Source: Demequina iriomotensis (GTDB lineage Bacteria; Actinomycetota; Actinomycetes; Actinomycetales; Demequinaceae). Taken from it: 64,000 nucleotides of DNA. Within the stretch, counting starts at the first letter, position 1. Every line of letters begins with the position of its first letter. The notes beneath the pieces are model-generated. The model did not search any database, was not told the DNA's origin, and was given only the letters and a program-made list of their open reading frames with translations. Below, in pieces: positions 22,342 to 31,177 of this stretch. The position numbers and the translations under genes were made by a program. The DNA is taken from contig NZ_BBME01000009.1 in assembly GCF_000971395.1 (NCBI RefSeq), positions 62,001 to 126,000 of the forward strand, written 5' to 3'.

Positions 22342-22905
22342 TCACCCGTAGGTGTCGCGCGGCCCTCGACCCTTCACCGTACGAGGGCCTTTGGTCCACG
22401 AGCGTGGCGCGGTGGGGCCGAGCACCTTGAGCTCCGTGACGATCTCGCGGCCGAACTCCTCGTTGATGCGGTGGCGGATCTGGCCCGACATGATCTGGAG
22501 CTGCGTCGCCCACGCGGTCGAGCTGGCCTTGACGGTGAGCACGCCCTCGTCGAACCCGAGCGGCTCGCAGTGATCGGCGATGCGATCGCCGATGACCTCA
22601 CGCCATCGCCCGGTCACCGAGGAGACCTCGATCTGCTCGGTCCAGCCCATGCGGCGCAGCAGCGACGCGACGGCGTCGCCCATCGGCAGAGGGTCCCGGC
22701 CGTTGGTGTACGGCTCGGTGGAGCGCCGTGCCTCGGTGCGCTGCTTGCGTGCGCGGCCGGGGCTGGTGCGCTTCGCACCGCGCTGGCGAGCCGCCTGACG
22801 CGCACGCTCGAGCGCCTCCCGCGCCATCCGTGCCGCGTCGGTGGGCACCAGCGGCTCGCCGGGGGAGTCGGCAGCGGGATCGGGGACGATGCCCTCGTCA
22901 CTCAT
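22342..22905 (-). CDS. dciA: DUF721/DciA-family replicative helicase loader
   Basis: The 187-residue protein has a basic, disordered N-terminal half ([22 protein letters not shown]) and a C-terminal DUF721 domain (about 85-175: [41 protein letters not shown]). DciA proteins load or activate the DnaB helicase in bacteria lacking DnaC or DnaI. The start overlaps the recF end by 8 bp. It sits at the end of the dnaN-recF operon, the normal actinobacterial arrangement. Confidence 0.85.
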   Translation of the reverse strand: MSDEGIVPDPAADSPGEPLVPTDAARMAREALERARQAARQRGAKRTSPGRARKQRTEARRSTEPYTNGRDPLPMGDAVASLLRRMGWTEQIEVSSVTGRWREVIGDRIADHCEPLGFDEGVLTVKASSTAWATQLQIMSGQIRHRINEEFGREIVTELKVLGPTAPRSWTKGPRTVKGRGPRDTYG

Positions 22906-24022
22906 CGCCGACCCTCCCCTTGGTCACGGGGATGACCCTGCCCGCGAGCGACGACGGCACATCCTCGGCGACGGCAGCGGTGATGAGCACCTGGCTCGCG
23001 CGCTCGAGCCGTGCCGCCAGGGCGGCGCGCCGGCCCGCGTCGAGCTCGGCGAAGACATCGTCGAGGATGAGCACCGGCTCCCCGTCCTCGTCCGAGTCCG
23101 GCCCGGCCTCGGACGTGAGCAGGTCGTAGGTGCCGATGCGCAGCGCCAGCGCGCAGGACCACGACTCGCCATGGCTCGCGTACCCCTTCGCGGGCATGCC
23201 GGCGAGCCTGATCTCGAGGTCGTCACGCTGGGGACCCGCGAGCGTCACCCCGCGCTCGAGCTCCTTGGGACGCAGCTCGCCCAGCCGTGCCAGGAGCAGG
23301 TCAGCGAGCGCGCTCGCTTCCCCTGGAAGCGACTCTGCCAGGGACGATGCATAGGAGATCCCGCACTCACCACCATCGGGAGCGACATCCTCGTAGGCGG
23401 CCTGGACGTGAGGCGCGAGCGCGGTCACCGCACGTAGGCGAGCCGCGACGATGCGGCCGCCGAGCTCGGCGAGCTTCTCGTCCCAGATGTCGAGCATCGT
23501 GAGATCGCCACGCGCGTTCCTCGAGGTCTTCAGCATCGTGGTGCGCTGCCGGAGCACGCGGTCGTAGTCGGCGAGATCGCCGGCGAGGGCGGGCTGCAGC
23601 GCGACGCAGAGCTCGTCGAGGAACGCGCGCCGCCCCGAGGGATCGCCCTTGACCAGCGCCAGATCCTCCGGCGCGAACAGCACGGTCCTCAGGATGCCGA
23701 GCAGGTCGCGCGGACGCGCCGCGCCTCGATTGAGGCGCGCCGTGTTCGCACGGCCCTGCGTGAGCGTGACCTCGAGCCCGAGGGTCCTGCCCGCCTTCTC
23801 CACCTTGGCCCTCACCACCGCCCGCTCGGCGCCGAACCGGATGAGCGGGGCGTCCGACGCGACGCGATGCGAGCCGAGCACCGACAGGTAGCGGACCGCC
23901 TCGACCAGGTTGGTCTTGCCCTGCCCGTTGCGCCCGACGAACGTGGTGACGCCCGGGCCCAGCTCGACGTCGGCGTCCGGGTACGAGCGGAAGTCGGCGA
24001 GCTGAACGTGGGTGACGCGCAC
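22898..24022 (-). CDS. recF: DNA replication/repair protein RecF
   Basis: The 374-residue SMC-like ATPase has [11 protein letters not shown] (Walker A, near residue 35), an LxGPxRDD-type motif ([14 protein letters not shown]) and Walker [13 protein letters not shown]. It acts in recombinational repair of gaps at stalled forks. The GTG at 24022 overlaps the last base of the dnaN stop (TAGTG), so it is translationally coupled; this decides the start. Confidence 0.95.
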   Translation of the reverse strand: MRVTHVQLADFRSYPDADVELGPGVTTFVGRNGQGKTNLVEAVRYLSVLGSHRVASDAPLIRFGAERAVVRAKVEKAGRTLGLEVTLTQGRANTARLNRGAARPRDLLGILRTVLFAPEDLALVKGDPSGRRAFLDELCVALQPALAGDLADYDRVLRQRTTMLKTSRNARGDLTMLDIWDEKLAELGGRIVAARLRAVTALAPHVQAAYEDVAPDGGECGISYASSLAESLPGEASALADLLLARLGELRPKELERGVTLAGPQRDDLEIRLAGMPAKGYASHGESWSCALALRIGTYDLLTSEAGPDSDEDGEPVLILDDVFAELDAGRRAALAARLERASQVLITAAVAEDVPSSLAGRVIPVTKGRVGDE

Positions 24023-25149
24023 TAGGAGGCGATGCGGATGGGCACCAGGAGGTAGCGGAAGTCCGTGGAGACCTCGCCGCCGGGCTCCGAGAGCCCGACG
24101 AACTCGACAGGCTTGGTCTCCTGCGTGAAGCCGAGCTGCACGAAGTCGCTGCCGAGCGCCGAGAGCCCGTCGAGCAGGTACTGGGGGTTGAACGCGACGG
24201 TGATGGGCTCGCCGTGAAGGTGAGCCGTCAGCGCCTCGGACGCCTGCGCATCGTCGCTCTGGCCCGCATCGAGCGTGACCTCGCCCTCCGCGAAGGCGAG
24301 CCGCACCGACGAGTTGCGCTCGGCGACGAGCGCGACACGACGGGTCGCGTCGATGAGGTCCTGCGTGCGGACGGTCGCCGTGATGGGGCTCGACTCCGGG
24401 AAGAGGCGACGCACCTGGGGGTAGTCGCCGTCCATGAGGAGCGAGGTGGTGACCAGGCCGCCGGCCTCGAAGCCGATGAGGTCCATGCCCTGACCCGAGC
24501 TCAGCGCGACGGTGACCTCTCCGGCTCCCAGGGACTTCGCGGTGTCGGACAAGGTCTTCGCCCGCACGAGCGCGACCGCGCTGATGTCGGTCTGGGACGG
24601 GGTCCACTCGAGCTCGCGGAGCGCGAGGCGGTAGCGGTCGGTCGCGAGGAGCGAGATGTGGGAGCCCTCGATCTCGACGCGCACACCCGTGAGGATGGGA
24701 AGGGTCTCGTCGCGGGACGCCGCCGAGGTGACCTGCGCGACGGCCTGCTGGAGGGTCGACCCGTCGATGGTGCCGGAGGTCTCGGGCAGCTCGGGCAGCG
24801 ACGGGTACTGGTCGACGGGCATCGTCGCGAGCGTGAAGCGCGAGGCGCCGCAGGTCACGGTGACCTTGGTGCCCTCGAGCGAGAGCTGCACGGGCTTGTG
24901 CGGGAGAGCGTTCGCGATCTCTCGGAGCAGTCGACCGCTGACGAGCACCTCGCCGGCGTCCTCGACGTCTGCGGGGAACTCGCCGCGCGCGGATACCTCG
25001 TAGTCGAAGCTCGCCAGGCGCACGAGACCCTCGGTGTCCGCGGTGATGCGGACGCCCGCAAGGACGGGGACCGGCGGGCGTGCCGGCACGGCACGCGACG
25101 TCCATGCGACGGCGTCTGCCAGAACGTCGCGCTCGACGGTGAACTTCAT
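24022..25149 (-). CDS. dnaN: DNA polymerase III sliding clamp, beta subunit
   Basis: The 375-residue clamp begins [16 protein letters not shown] and consists of three similar domains of about 120 residues; the C-terminus ends YLLVPIRIA, the usual clamp ending. It encircles DNA and tethers polymerase III. GAGGAG lies 5 nt before the ATG at 25149. It is preceded by oriC and followed by recF. Confidence 0.97.
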   Translation of the reverse strand: MKFTVERDVLADAVAWTSRAVPARPPVPVLAGVRITADTEGLVRLASFDYEVSARGEFPADVEDAGEVLVSGRLLREIANALPHKPVQLSLEGTKVTVTCGASRFTLATMPVDQYPSLPELPETSGTIDGSTLQQAVAQVTSAASRDETLPILTGVRVEIEGSHISLLATDRYRLALRELEWTPSQTDISAVALVRAKTLSDTAKSLGAGEVTVALSSGQGMDLIGFEAGGLVTTSLLMDGDYPQVRRLFPESSPITATVRTQDLIDATRRVALVAERNSSVRLAFAEGEVTLDAGQSDDAQASEALTAHLHGEPITVAFNPQYLLDGLSALGSDFVQLGFTQETKPVEFVGLSEPGGEVSTDFRYLLVPIRIAS

Positions 25150-25263
25150 GCTTGCTCCTCTGATTCCGAACACAGACTATGCCACGGGTCCGACGATGCC
25201 GGGAGGCGACGACGACGACGGCGACGCTTCGGGGCGCCGGCCCAGATGAAGGCCATGTGGACA

Positions 25264-25435
25264 ATCACAAGAAAGTGGTCTCATAGTCGTATTAGGCGCC
25301 GTGGATTCTGTGGAAGGCCGTCATCATCGCTGGAAATCACAAGAATCGGCATGTGAGATTCCTGAGGGCGGATCGACGGTCGGCTGGGGACGGCCCTGGG
25401 ATGGACCGCGTGGGCGCCTCAGGATTCTTGTGATT
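25264..25435. repeat. ATCACAAGAA repeats and 13-bp inverted pair in oriC
   Basis: ATCACAAGAA occurs at 25264-25273 and 25336-25345, and inverted at 25425-25434. AATCACAAGAATC (25335-25347) and GATTCTTGTGATT (25423-25435) are perfect inverted copies 75 bp apart. These are among the few AT-rich words in the region and flank the stretch between DnaA-box-like sites. Confidence 0.6.
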
Positions 25436-25663
25436 CTTCACAGGTCGTCCCCTGGGGATCCAGCACGTCATCCACGGGCGTCCACAGAGTTTTCCACATT
25501 TGTGAGGGAAATCGGCCGGGAGGTGCTCCAGGGGCCCGCACGGCCCGCTCACGAGCCGCTGCGCGAGGTCGATCCCACCACGTAGAGGCCCTCGGTGACG
25601 CAATCCGGGCGGCTCTGACGGAGGTCCTCCGAGGCCCTCGGCTCGCAGCCCTCGTGAGGATCG

Positions 25664-25743
25664 GTCCTGACGAACGATTCAGGCACCTTCGGCACACCTG
25701 GGCGTGTCGGGGCTCTATGAGGCGTCGATTCGCTCGTCAGGAC
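25664..25743. repeat. oriC hairpin repeat unit 1
   Basis: The arms GTCCTGACGAACGATTC (25664-25680) and GATTCGCTCGTCAGGAC (25727-25743) are complementary at 15 of 17 positions. It is the first of four related units of 77-80 bp. Confidence 0.7.
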
Positions 25744-25831
25744 GCGCCAGGAGCGAGGCGAGCTCCGGGGCGTCGGCGTGGTGGGACGATGCTCCGGTCT
25801 GGCGTCACGCGACAGGTCGCGTCATATCGCG

Positions 25832-25909
25832 TTCTGGCGAAGGAATCGGGGCGTCCCGGCGCACCGGGACCGCGCGCGGCGCCCGAGGGCCCGGAATCGT
25901 GCGTCAGGA
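25832..25909. repeat. oriC hairpin repeat unit 2
   Basis: The left arm TTCTGGCGAAGGAATC begins at 25832; the right arm GAATCGTGCGTCAGGA is at 25894-25909. About 14 of 20 positions match in the extended arms, so the left arm has decayed. The interior holds a nested CCCGG/CCGGG stem. Confidence 0.6.
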
Positions 25910-26046
25910 GCCACGGAGACGATGAGGCGGTGGCGTCGGCCTCGATCCTCGCGGTGGGCACGATCGTCGCCGCGCGGGCGGTGCGGCGCATGCGAGCCCG
26001 CCCGCGGTCCGGCGCGGGCGGATGGTCAGCATCCCGCAGGACGGCT

Positions 26047-26123
26047 GCTGACGAACGATTCGGCCGGTCGTGGCGCCGACGGGCGCCCTTCGGCGCCCGA
26101 GGCCCCGGAATCGTGCGTCAGGA
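26047..26123. repeat. oriC hairpin repeat unit 3
   Basis: CTGACGAACGATTC (26048-26061) pairs with GAATCGTGCGTCAG (26108-26121) with one mismatch in 14. Inside is a second perfect stem, GGGCGCC/GGCGCCC, with a CTTC loop. Confidence 0.7.
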
Positions 26124-26212
26124 GCCGCCGAGAGCGCCAGAGCAGCGAGGAGGCGTCCGCGCCTCGTCTCGGCGGCGTCGCGGCCGTCGATGCGAAGCGC
26201 CGCCACGAGGGC

Positions 26213-26290
26213 TCCTGGAGAAGGATTCGGGCCCTTGTCGGGCCGTGGAGGCGTGAGGGCGCGCCGAGGCGCCCGAATCGTTCGTCAGGA
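26213..26290. repeat. oriC hairpin repeat unit 4, beside dnaA stop
   Basis: CCTGGAGAAGGATTCGGGC (26214-26232) pairs with GCCCGAATCGTTCGTCAGG (26271-26289) with three mismatches in 19. It lies 26 nt beyond the dnaA stop and may also act as its terminator. Confidence 0.7.
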
Positions 26291-26315
26291 ACGATCGAGT
26301 CGGGCGGGCTCGACG

Positions 26316-27728
26316 CTAGGCGCGCGACTGCTTGATGCGGGCGTGGATCTCGTTGACCTGGTTGTACATCTGGCGCCGCTGCGCGATCTGGTCCTCGACC
26401 TTCTTGACCGCGTACATGACGGTGGTGTGGTCCTTGCCTCCGAAGTGCTCGCCGATCTTGGGCAGCGAGAGGTCCGTGAGCTGGCGGCACAGGTACATGG
26501 CGATCTGCCGTGCCGTCACGAAGACCCGGGAGCGGCTGGTGCCGGTGAGCTCCTCGAGGGAGATGCCGAAGTACTCAGCGGTCTTGCCGATGATCGACGC
26601 GGCCGTGATCTCCGAGTCGTCGTCGGAGATGAGGTCCTTGAGGACCACCTGCGCGAGCGACAGGTCGACGGGCTGCCGGTTGAGCGCGGCGAAGGCCGTG
26701 ACGCGGATGAGCGCGCCCTCGAGCTCACGGATGTTGCTCGTGATGTTGGACGCGATGTACTCGAGGACGTCCGAGGGCGCCTGGACAGCATCGGCCGCGG
26801 CCTTCTTCCTCAGGATCGCGACGCGCGTCTCGAGGTCCGGCGGCTGGACGTCGGTCATCAGCCCCCACTCGAAGCGCGTGCGCATGCGCTCCTCGATGCC
26901 GTCGAGGTAGCGCGGGCTCACGTCCGAGGTGATGACCACATGCTTGCCCGCGTTGTGCAGCGCGTTGAACGTGTGGAAGAACTCCTCGAGGGTCTGCTCC
27001 TTGCCCTGCAGGAACTGGATGTCGTCGATGAGGAGGACGTCGACCTCGCGGTACGTGCGCTTGAAGCTCAGCGAGCGGTCGTCACGGATCGAGTTGATGA
27101 AGTCGTTGGTGAACTCCTCCGAGTTCACGTACCTCACCCGGGTCTGGGGCTTGAGGTGCCGGGTGTAGTGGCCGATCGCGTGCAGCAGGTGCGTCTTCCC
27201 CAGCCCGGAACCGCCGTAGATGAACAGCGGGTTGTAGGTCTTACCAGGCGATTCGGCCACCGCGAGGGCGGCCGCGTGCGCGAAGCGGTTCGACGGCCCG
27301 ATGACGAAGGTGTCGAACGTGTACCGCGGGTTGAGGTGCGGGTCCTCGACCACCGGGGCCGGTGCCGGCTCGGGCCTCCGCACGGCGGGCCGCGGCGCAT
27401 CGTCCGCGACGGCGTCGCCGTCGGTCGACGCGGGCGGCGTCACCGATGCGTCGACCGTCACCGCGATCCGCACGTCCCGGCCGAGCACCTCGCTCAGCGC
27501 CTCGGTGACCGGCCCGCGCAGGGTGGTCTCGACATAGTTCTTGGTGAAGTCCTCGGCGACCGCGAGGAACACGTTGTCCTCGACCACCGCCAGTGGCTTC
27601 ACGAGCCGAAGGAAGGATCGGTTCTGTGCGCTCAGCGACCCGTCTTCCGTCAGGAAGTCGAGCGCACCGCGCCACACTGCGTCGATCGATTCCGGGGCAG
27701 GCTCTGCCGCCACTGGCGTCACCCCCAA
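26316..27728 (-). CDS. dnaA: Chromosomal replication initiator DnaA
   Basis: The 470-residue AAA+ initiator has domain I (about 1-85), a short Ala/Pro-rich linker (about 95-130), an AAA+ domain (about 135-350) with Walker [10 protein letters not shown] and Walker [12 protein letters not shown], and DNA-binding domain IV (about 370-470) with [19 protein letters not shown]. It melts oriC and recruits the helicase. The start is TTG 27728 or GTG 27722; neither has a clear Shine-Dalgarno. GTTTCCACA (27732-27740), a DnaA-box-like site, abuts the start, suggesting autoregulation. Confidence 0.97.
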   Translation of the reverse strand: MGVTPVAAEPAPESIDAVWRGALDFLTEDGSLSAQNRSFLRLVKPLAVVEDNVFLAVAEDFTKNYVETTLRGPVTEALSEVLGRDVRIAVTVDASVTPPASTDGDAVADDAPRPAVRRPEPAPAPVVEDPHLNPRYTFDTFVIGPSNRFAHAAALAVAESPGKTYNPLFIYGGSGLGKTHLLHAIGHYTRHLKPQTRVRYVNSEEFTNDFINSIRDDRSLSFKRTYREVDVLLIDDIQFLQGKEQTLEEFFHTFNALHNAGKHVVITSDVSPRYLDGIEERMRTRFEWGLMTDVQPPDLETRVAILRKKAAADAVQAPSDVLEYIASNITSNIRELEGALIRVTAFAALNRQPVDLSLAQVVLKDLISDDDSEITAASIIGKTAEYFGISLEELTGTSRSRVFVTARQIAMYLCRQLTDLSLPKIGEHFGGKDHTTVMYAVKKVEDQIAQRRQMYNQVNEIHARIKQSRA

Positions 27729-27872
27729 GTTGTTTCCACAGAGTTGCTCACAGTCGGTGCATGGCCCGTCACCTGCTCGTTACCGCGTCGCCGCGTGTCG
27801 CTCAGCTGGTGCGTGGCCGTGATGGTGGAGCCTATCCTGTTCGGGTGGCGCCACCCAAGGGCGCGCCGCGAT

Positions 27873-27901
27873 TTGACCGTCGTGGTGGATACGCGTAACG
27901 T
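27873..27901 (+). promoter_or_regulatory. rpmH promoter
   Basis: TTGACC (27873-27878) and TAACGT (27896-27901) are separated by 17 bp, a good sigma-A-type promoter directed at rpmH and the downstream rnpA-yidD-yidC genes. A second TTGACC near 27914 lacks a clear -10. Confidence 0.6.
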
Positions 27902-27943
27902 GAGTGCGCTGATTTGACCATGCCCTGAAACTTGGAGTTACCC

Positions 27944-28081
27944 GTGAGCAAGCGGACTTTCCAGCCGAACAACCGCAAGCGTGCCAAGACGCACGGCTTC
28001 CGTCTGCGCATGCGTACGCGTGCCGGACGCTCGATCATGGCGTCGCGCCGCCGCAAGGGCCGCGGCAAGCTCTCGGCCTGA
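27944..28081 (+). CDS. rpmH: 50S ribosomal protein L34
   Basis: The 45-residue basic protein reads [20 protein letters not shown] and ends [12 protein letters not shown], the near-invariant L34 sequence. The GTG start has TTGGAG about 7 nt upstream. It is divergent from dnaA, as in nearly all bacteria, and 2 nt upstream of rnpA. Confidence 0.97.
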   Translation: MSKRTFQPNNRKRAKTHGFRLRMRTRAGRSIMASRRRKGRGKLSA

Positions 28082-28083
28082 GG

Positions 28084-28428
28084 TTGCTGCCGGCCGACGC
28101 GCGTCTGCGATCGTCCGCGGAGTTCCGCTCCGCGATGCGATCGGGGACTCGCAGCGGCCGGCGCACCGTCGTGGTGCATCTGGCGCTCACCGGCGATGCT
28201 TCGCGCATGGCCGGTTTCGCTGTTTCTAAGGCCGTAGGAGGTGCGGTGGTGCGCAATCGCGTCAAGCGACGCCTTCGCGCGATCATGTCGCCGCGCCTCG
28301 CCGCGCTTCCCGCCGGCAGCTCGGTGGTGGTGCGGGCGCTCCCGCCGGCCGCGGCCGCATCGTTCGCGACCCTCGAGGCCGATGTCGACGGCGCGCTTCG
28401 GCACGCGATGTCGAAGGCGGGCCGATGA
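28084..28428 (+). CDS. rnpA: Ribonuclease P protein component
   Basis: The 114-residue basic protein assists the RNase P RNA in tRNA 5' maturation. It has the family signature [12 protein letters not shown] near residues 57-68 and the preceding [15 protein letters not shown]. The TTG start at 28084 follows the rpmH stop directly; its first residues [15 protein letters not shown] match the family start. It overlaps yidD by 4 bp. Confidence 0.95.
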   Translation: MLPADARLRSSAEFRSAMRSGTRSGRRTVVVHLALTGDASRMAGFAVSKAVGGAVVRNRVKRRLRAIMSPRLAALPAGSSVVVRALPPAAAASFATLEADVDGALRHAMSKAGR

Positions 28429-28715
28429 GCATCGCGGCACGTGCACTCGGTGGCGCCATCCGTGGCTACCAGCTGACGGTGTCGCCGCTCACCGGGCCGC
28501 GCTGCAAGTTCCACCCGTCCTGCTCGCACTTCGCGCTCGAGGCCATCCAGGTCCATGGCGCGGCCGTGGGCTCGAGCCTCGCGGCGTGGCGACTGCTGCG
28601 CTGCAACCCCTGGAGCAACGGTGGCGTCGACGACGTGCCGGCGAAGGGGGAGCGACTCTTCCGCCTCACGCGCAATAATGCCGCGATGCTGACCGAACCG
28701 ACCTCAGCCGTCTGA
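28425..28715 (+). CDS. yidD: Membrane protein insertion efficiency factor YidD
   Basis: The 96-residue protein has the three conserved Cys of the family: [13 protein letters not shown] and [16 protein letters not shown]. It is peripheral to the membrane and assists YidC. The ATG overlaps the rnpA stop (ATGA). Confidence 0.95.
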   Translation: MSIAARALGGAIRGYQLTVSPLTGPRCKFHPSCSHFALEAIQVHGAAVGSSLAAWRLLRCNPWSNGGVDDVPAKGERLFRLTRNNAAMLTEPTSAV

Positions 28716-28734
28716 CCGAAGGACTAGCGCCTCC

Positions 28735-29751
28735 ATGCTTGACACCATCCTCTACCCGCTCGAATGGGTCGTCGCCAACGTCATGGTGATCTGGCACTGG
28801 GTGTGGTCCGCGATCGGGCTCGATCCGGCGGCCGGCATCACCTGGGCCCTGTCGATCGTCGGCCTCGTGATCACCATCCGTGCCGCGCTGATCCCGCTCT
28901 TCGTCAAGCAGATCAACGCCTCGCGTGCGATGCAGGTGATCGCGCCCGATCTCAAGAAGATCCAGGACAAGTACAAGGGCAAGAAGGACCAGGCGTCCCG
29001 CGAGGCCATGAGCCGCGAGACGATGGAGCTCTACTCCAAGCACAAGACGAACCCCTTCGCCTCGTGCCTGCCGATGCTCATCCAGGCGCCGATCTTCTTC
29101 GCGCTGTTCCGTGTGCTCAACTACCGCCTCGAGGGCAATGCGAGCGGCAGCGGCAGCACCGAGGGAATCGGCATGCTGACCAACGAGGTCGCGGCCCAGG
29201 CCCAGCACGCCGAGCTGTTCGGCGCCTCGCTGTCCGACTCGTTCTTCAACAGCCCCGGGGCGGCCGCCAAGATCCTGTCGGTGGTGCTGATCGTCGCGAT
29301 GGTGGCCACCACGTTCCTCACCCAGCACCAGCTCACGCGCAAGAACCTGCCGGCGTCGGCGCTCGAGGGGCCGATGGCCCAGCAGCAGAAGATCCTCATG
29401 TACGCGCTGCCGTTCATCTTCGTGATCTCCGGCCCGAACTTCCCGATCGGTGTGCTGATCTACTGGACCACCACCAACGTGTGGACGTTCGGGCAGCAGT
29501 GGTACGTGATCCGCAACAACCCGACGCCGGGATCCGAGGCCGACAGGCTCCACAAGGAGCGGCTGGCCGCAAAGGCCGCGAAGCGTGCGGCGAAGCGAGG
29601 CGAGGACCCGCAGGCGGCCGTGATCGAGGCGGCTCCCGAGGAGGAGAGCGCCCAGAAGCGATCCGGCCAGCGCCAGCAGCCCAAGCGCAAGAGCCGTGGC
29701 GGCGGCAAGTCTCAGCAGCTTCCTGTGAACGACGACAAGGACCTCTCATGA
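28735..29751 (+). CDS. yidC: Membrane protein insertase YidC
   Basis: The 338-residue protein has about five membrane segments and the conserved core SCLPMLIQAPIFFALFRVL. It is the short form without the periplasmic domain of Proteobacteria. The basic C-terminal tail (KRAAKRGED, QRQQPKRKSRGGGK) probably contacts ribosomes. It inserts proteins alone or with SecYEG. It overlaps jag by 4 bp (ATGA). Confidence 0.95.
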   Translation: MLDTILYPLEWVVANVMVIWHWVWSAIGLDPAAGITWALSIVGLVITIRAALIPLFVKQINASRAMQVIAPDLKKIQDKYKGKKDQASREAMSRETMELYSKHKTNPFASCLPMLIQAPIFFALFRVLNYRLEGNASGSGSTEGIGMLTNEVAAQAQHAELFGASLSDSFFNSPGAAAKILSVVLIVAMVATTFLTQHQLTRKNLPASALEGPMAQQQKILMYALPFIFVISGPNFPIGVLIYWTTTNVWTFGQQWYVIRNNPTPGSEADRLHKERLAAKAAKRAAKRGEDPQAAVIEAAPEEESAQKRSGQRQQPKRKSRGGGKSQQLPVNDDKDLS

Positions 29752-30227
29752 CCGACAACATCAAGAAGCTCGACGCCGAGGGCGACGTCGCGGCCGACTT
29801 CCTCGAGGAGCTGCTGGACATCCTCGACATGGATGGCGACATCGACATCTCGGTCGAGGCCGGGCGTGCCAAGGTCGCGATCGTCGCGGATGGCCCGAGC
29901 CAGGACCTCAAGCGACTGGTCGGCCCTGACGGCGAGGTTCTCGAGGCGCTCCAGGACCTCACGCGCCTGGCCGTCCAGTCGGAGACGGGCGAGGTGAGCC
30001 GCCTCATGCTCGACATCGCGGACTTCCGTGCGGGACGCCGCGAGCGTCTTGCCGAGCAGGCGCGAGAGGCGGTCGCGCAGGTGCGCGAGTCGGGAAGCCG
30101 GGTCGCGCTTCCGGCGATGAACGCGTTCGAGCGCAAGGTGGTGCACGACGTGGTACTCGAGGCCGGCCTGTCCTCGGAGTCGGAGGGTGAGGACCCGCAG
30201 CGCTACGTCGTCGTGCTTCCGGCCTGA
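29748..30227 (+). CDS. jag: Jag/KhpB-type single-strand nucleic-acid binding protein (KH-R3H)
   Basis: The 159-residue protein has an N-terminal KH-like domain (about 15-75: LVGPDGEVLEALQDLTRLAVQ) and an R3H domain (about 85-155: ALPAMNAFERKVVHDVV). It is an RNA-binding partner in cell-envelope control. The ATG at 29748 overlaps the yidC stop, which fixes the start. No Jag-N extension is present. Confidence 0.9.
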   Translation: MTDNIKKLDAEGDVAADFLEELLDILDMDGDIDISVEAGRAKVAIVADGPSQDLKRLVGPDGEVLEALQDLTRLAVQSETGEVSRLMLDIADFRAGRRERLAEQAREAVAQVRESGSRVALPAMNAFERKVVHDVVLEAGLSSESEGEDPQRYVVVLPA

Positions 30228-30243
30228 CGTTTCACGTGAAACA
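30228..30243. promoter_or_regulatory. parS site 1 (rsmG start)
   Basis: The core GTTTCACGTGAAAC (30229-30242) is a perfect palindrome identical to the bacterial parS core bound by ParB. It lies immediately before the rsmG ATG at 30247. Confidence 0.9.
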
Positions 30244-30246
30244 GCG

Positions 30247-30888
30247 ATGACAAACGCGAGCCTCGGCGAGGATCCCCTGCACCAGAGCGACGCGGTGCGC
30301 GAGTACTTCGGTGATGTGTACCCGCGGGTGCTGGCGTTCGCGGAGCTGCTCGCACGGGAGGGCGTCGAGCGCGGACTCATCGGTCCGCGCGAGGTGACGC
30401 GCCTGTGGGAACGGCACATCCTCAACTCGGCGGCGCTCATGCCGTTCCTGGGGGAGGGCCGCGTGGCGGATGTCGGTTCGGGCGCCGGGCTGCCGGGCAT
30501 GGTCCTGGCGGCCATGGACCCCGAGCGCGACTACGTGCTGATCGAGCCGATGGAGCGCCGCACGCAGTGGCTGTTCGAGGCGGCTCGGGAGTGCGGCATC
30601 GACAACGCGAGGATCGTGCGCGGCCGTGCCGAGGAGGTGGCCGAGTCCGTCGAGGTCGAGGTCGTCACTGCGCGTGCCGTGGCTGCGATCGACAAGCTGG
30701 TCAAGTGGTGCTCGCCGTTGCTCACATCCCAGGGACGCATGGTGCTTCTCAAGGGAAGGAGCGCGGCCGACGAGCTCGAGCGTGGCAAGTACACGCTTCG
30801 CAAGCAGCGGTTCACGGGCGAGGTGCACCGCGCCGGCACGGTGCCCGGGGTCGAGGAGACGACGGTGGTGGTGCTGGAGAGGGTGTGA
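30247..30888 (+). CDS. rsmG: 16S rRNA (guanine(527)-N7)-methyltransferase RsmG
   Basis: The 213-residue SAM-dependent enzyme has VADVGSGAGLPGMVLA (SAM binding), the upstream TRLWERHILNSAAL segment typical of GidB/RsmG, and VTARAVAAIDKL. It methylates 16S rRNA. The ATG at 30247 is chosen because the upstream frame encodes the parS site (residues VSRET). Confidence 0.95.
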   Translation: MTNASLGEDPLHQSDAVREYFGDVYPRVLAFAELLAREGVERGLIGPREVTRLWERHILNSAALMPFLGEGRVADVGSGAGLPGMVLAAMDPERDYVLIEPMERRTQWLFEAARECGIDNARIVRGRAEEVAESVEVEVVTARAVAAIDKLVKWCSPLLTSQGRMVLLKGRSAADELERGKYTLRKQRFTGEVHRAGTVPGVEETTVVVLERV

Positions 30889-31021
30889 TCTCCACACGTC
30901 GTCTCCACAACGCTATGCACAGCGATTCGTTCGGGAATCGGGGTCCCATGACCGTCTTTTCCACAGGCGCTCGGCGGCGATGTCGGTGCCCTCGCGCATG
31001 ATGATGTCGACCGTGGAGGGC

Positions 31022-31052
31022 TTGTCATGCACGCATCGTGCTGGGGTAAAGT
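31022..31052 (+). promoter_or_regulatory. Candidate parAB promoter
   Basis: TTGTCA (31022-31027) and TAAAGT (31047-31052) lie 19 bp apart in the 289-bp gap between rsmG and parA. The spacer is slightly long. The gap also holds parS site 2 and no other gene. Confidence 0.4.
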
Positions 31053-31115
31053 CGGGGATTCCGGCAGGCGTTCTCGTTCATGACTGAGATGCCCCGGCTT
31101 CTCGAATGGGGCTTG

Positions 31116-31131
31116 TGTTTCACGTGAAACG
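31116..31131. promoter_or_regulatory. parS site 2 (upstream of parA)
   Basis: GTTTCACGTGAAAC at 31117-31130 is the perfect palindromic core, preceded by T and followed by G. It lies 47 bp before the likely parA GTG. Confidence 0.9.
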
Positions 31132-31177
31132 AATGACGTCACGTCTGTCCGTACCGCCGTATGCAGAAGGGAACTGG

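Larger units (their letters stand above)
25150..26315. other. oriC region (dnaA-dnaN intergenic, 1.17 kb, no gene)
   Basis: The gap between dnaA and dnaN is the usual actinobacterial origin. The dnaN-proximal 350 bp contains DnaA-box-like sites: TGTGGACAA (25256-25264, the perfect reverse form of TTGTCCACA), TCATCCACG (25468-25476), GCGTCCACA (25478-25486) and TTTTCCACA (25490-25498). It also holds ATCACAAGAA repeats. The dnaA-proximal 650 bp carries four large hairpin repeats. Open frames here lack start signals and are not called. Confidence 0.8.

Noticed and set aside
23000-24000. Plus-strand frames across recF, dnaN, gyrA and gyrB
   Set aside because: All are antisense to conserved genes and show Arg/Val/Asp-rich shadow composition.
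25654-26335. Open frames of 185-200 codons within the dnaA-dnaN gap
   Set aside because: No start signals, compositionally biased products, and they would translate the hairpin repeats; the gap fits oriC.
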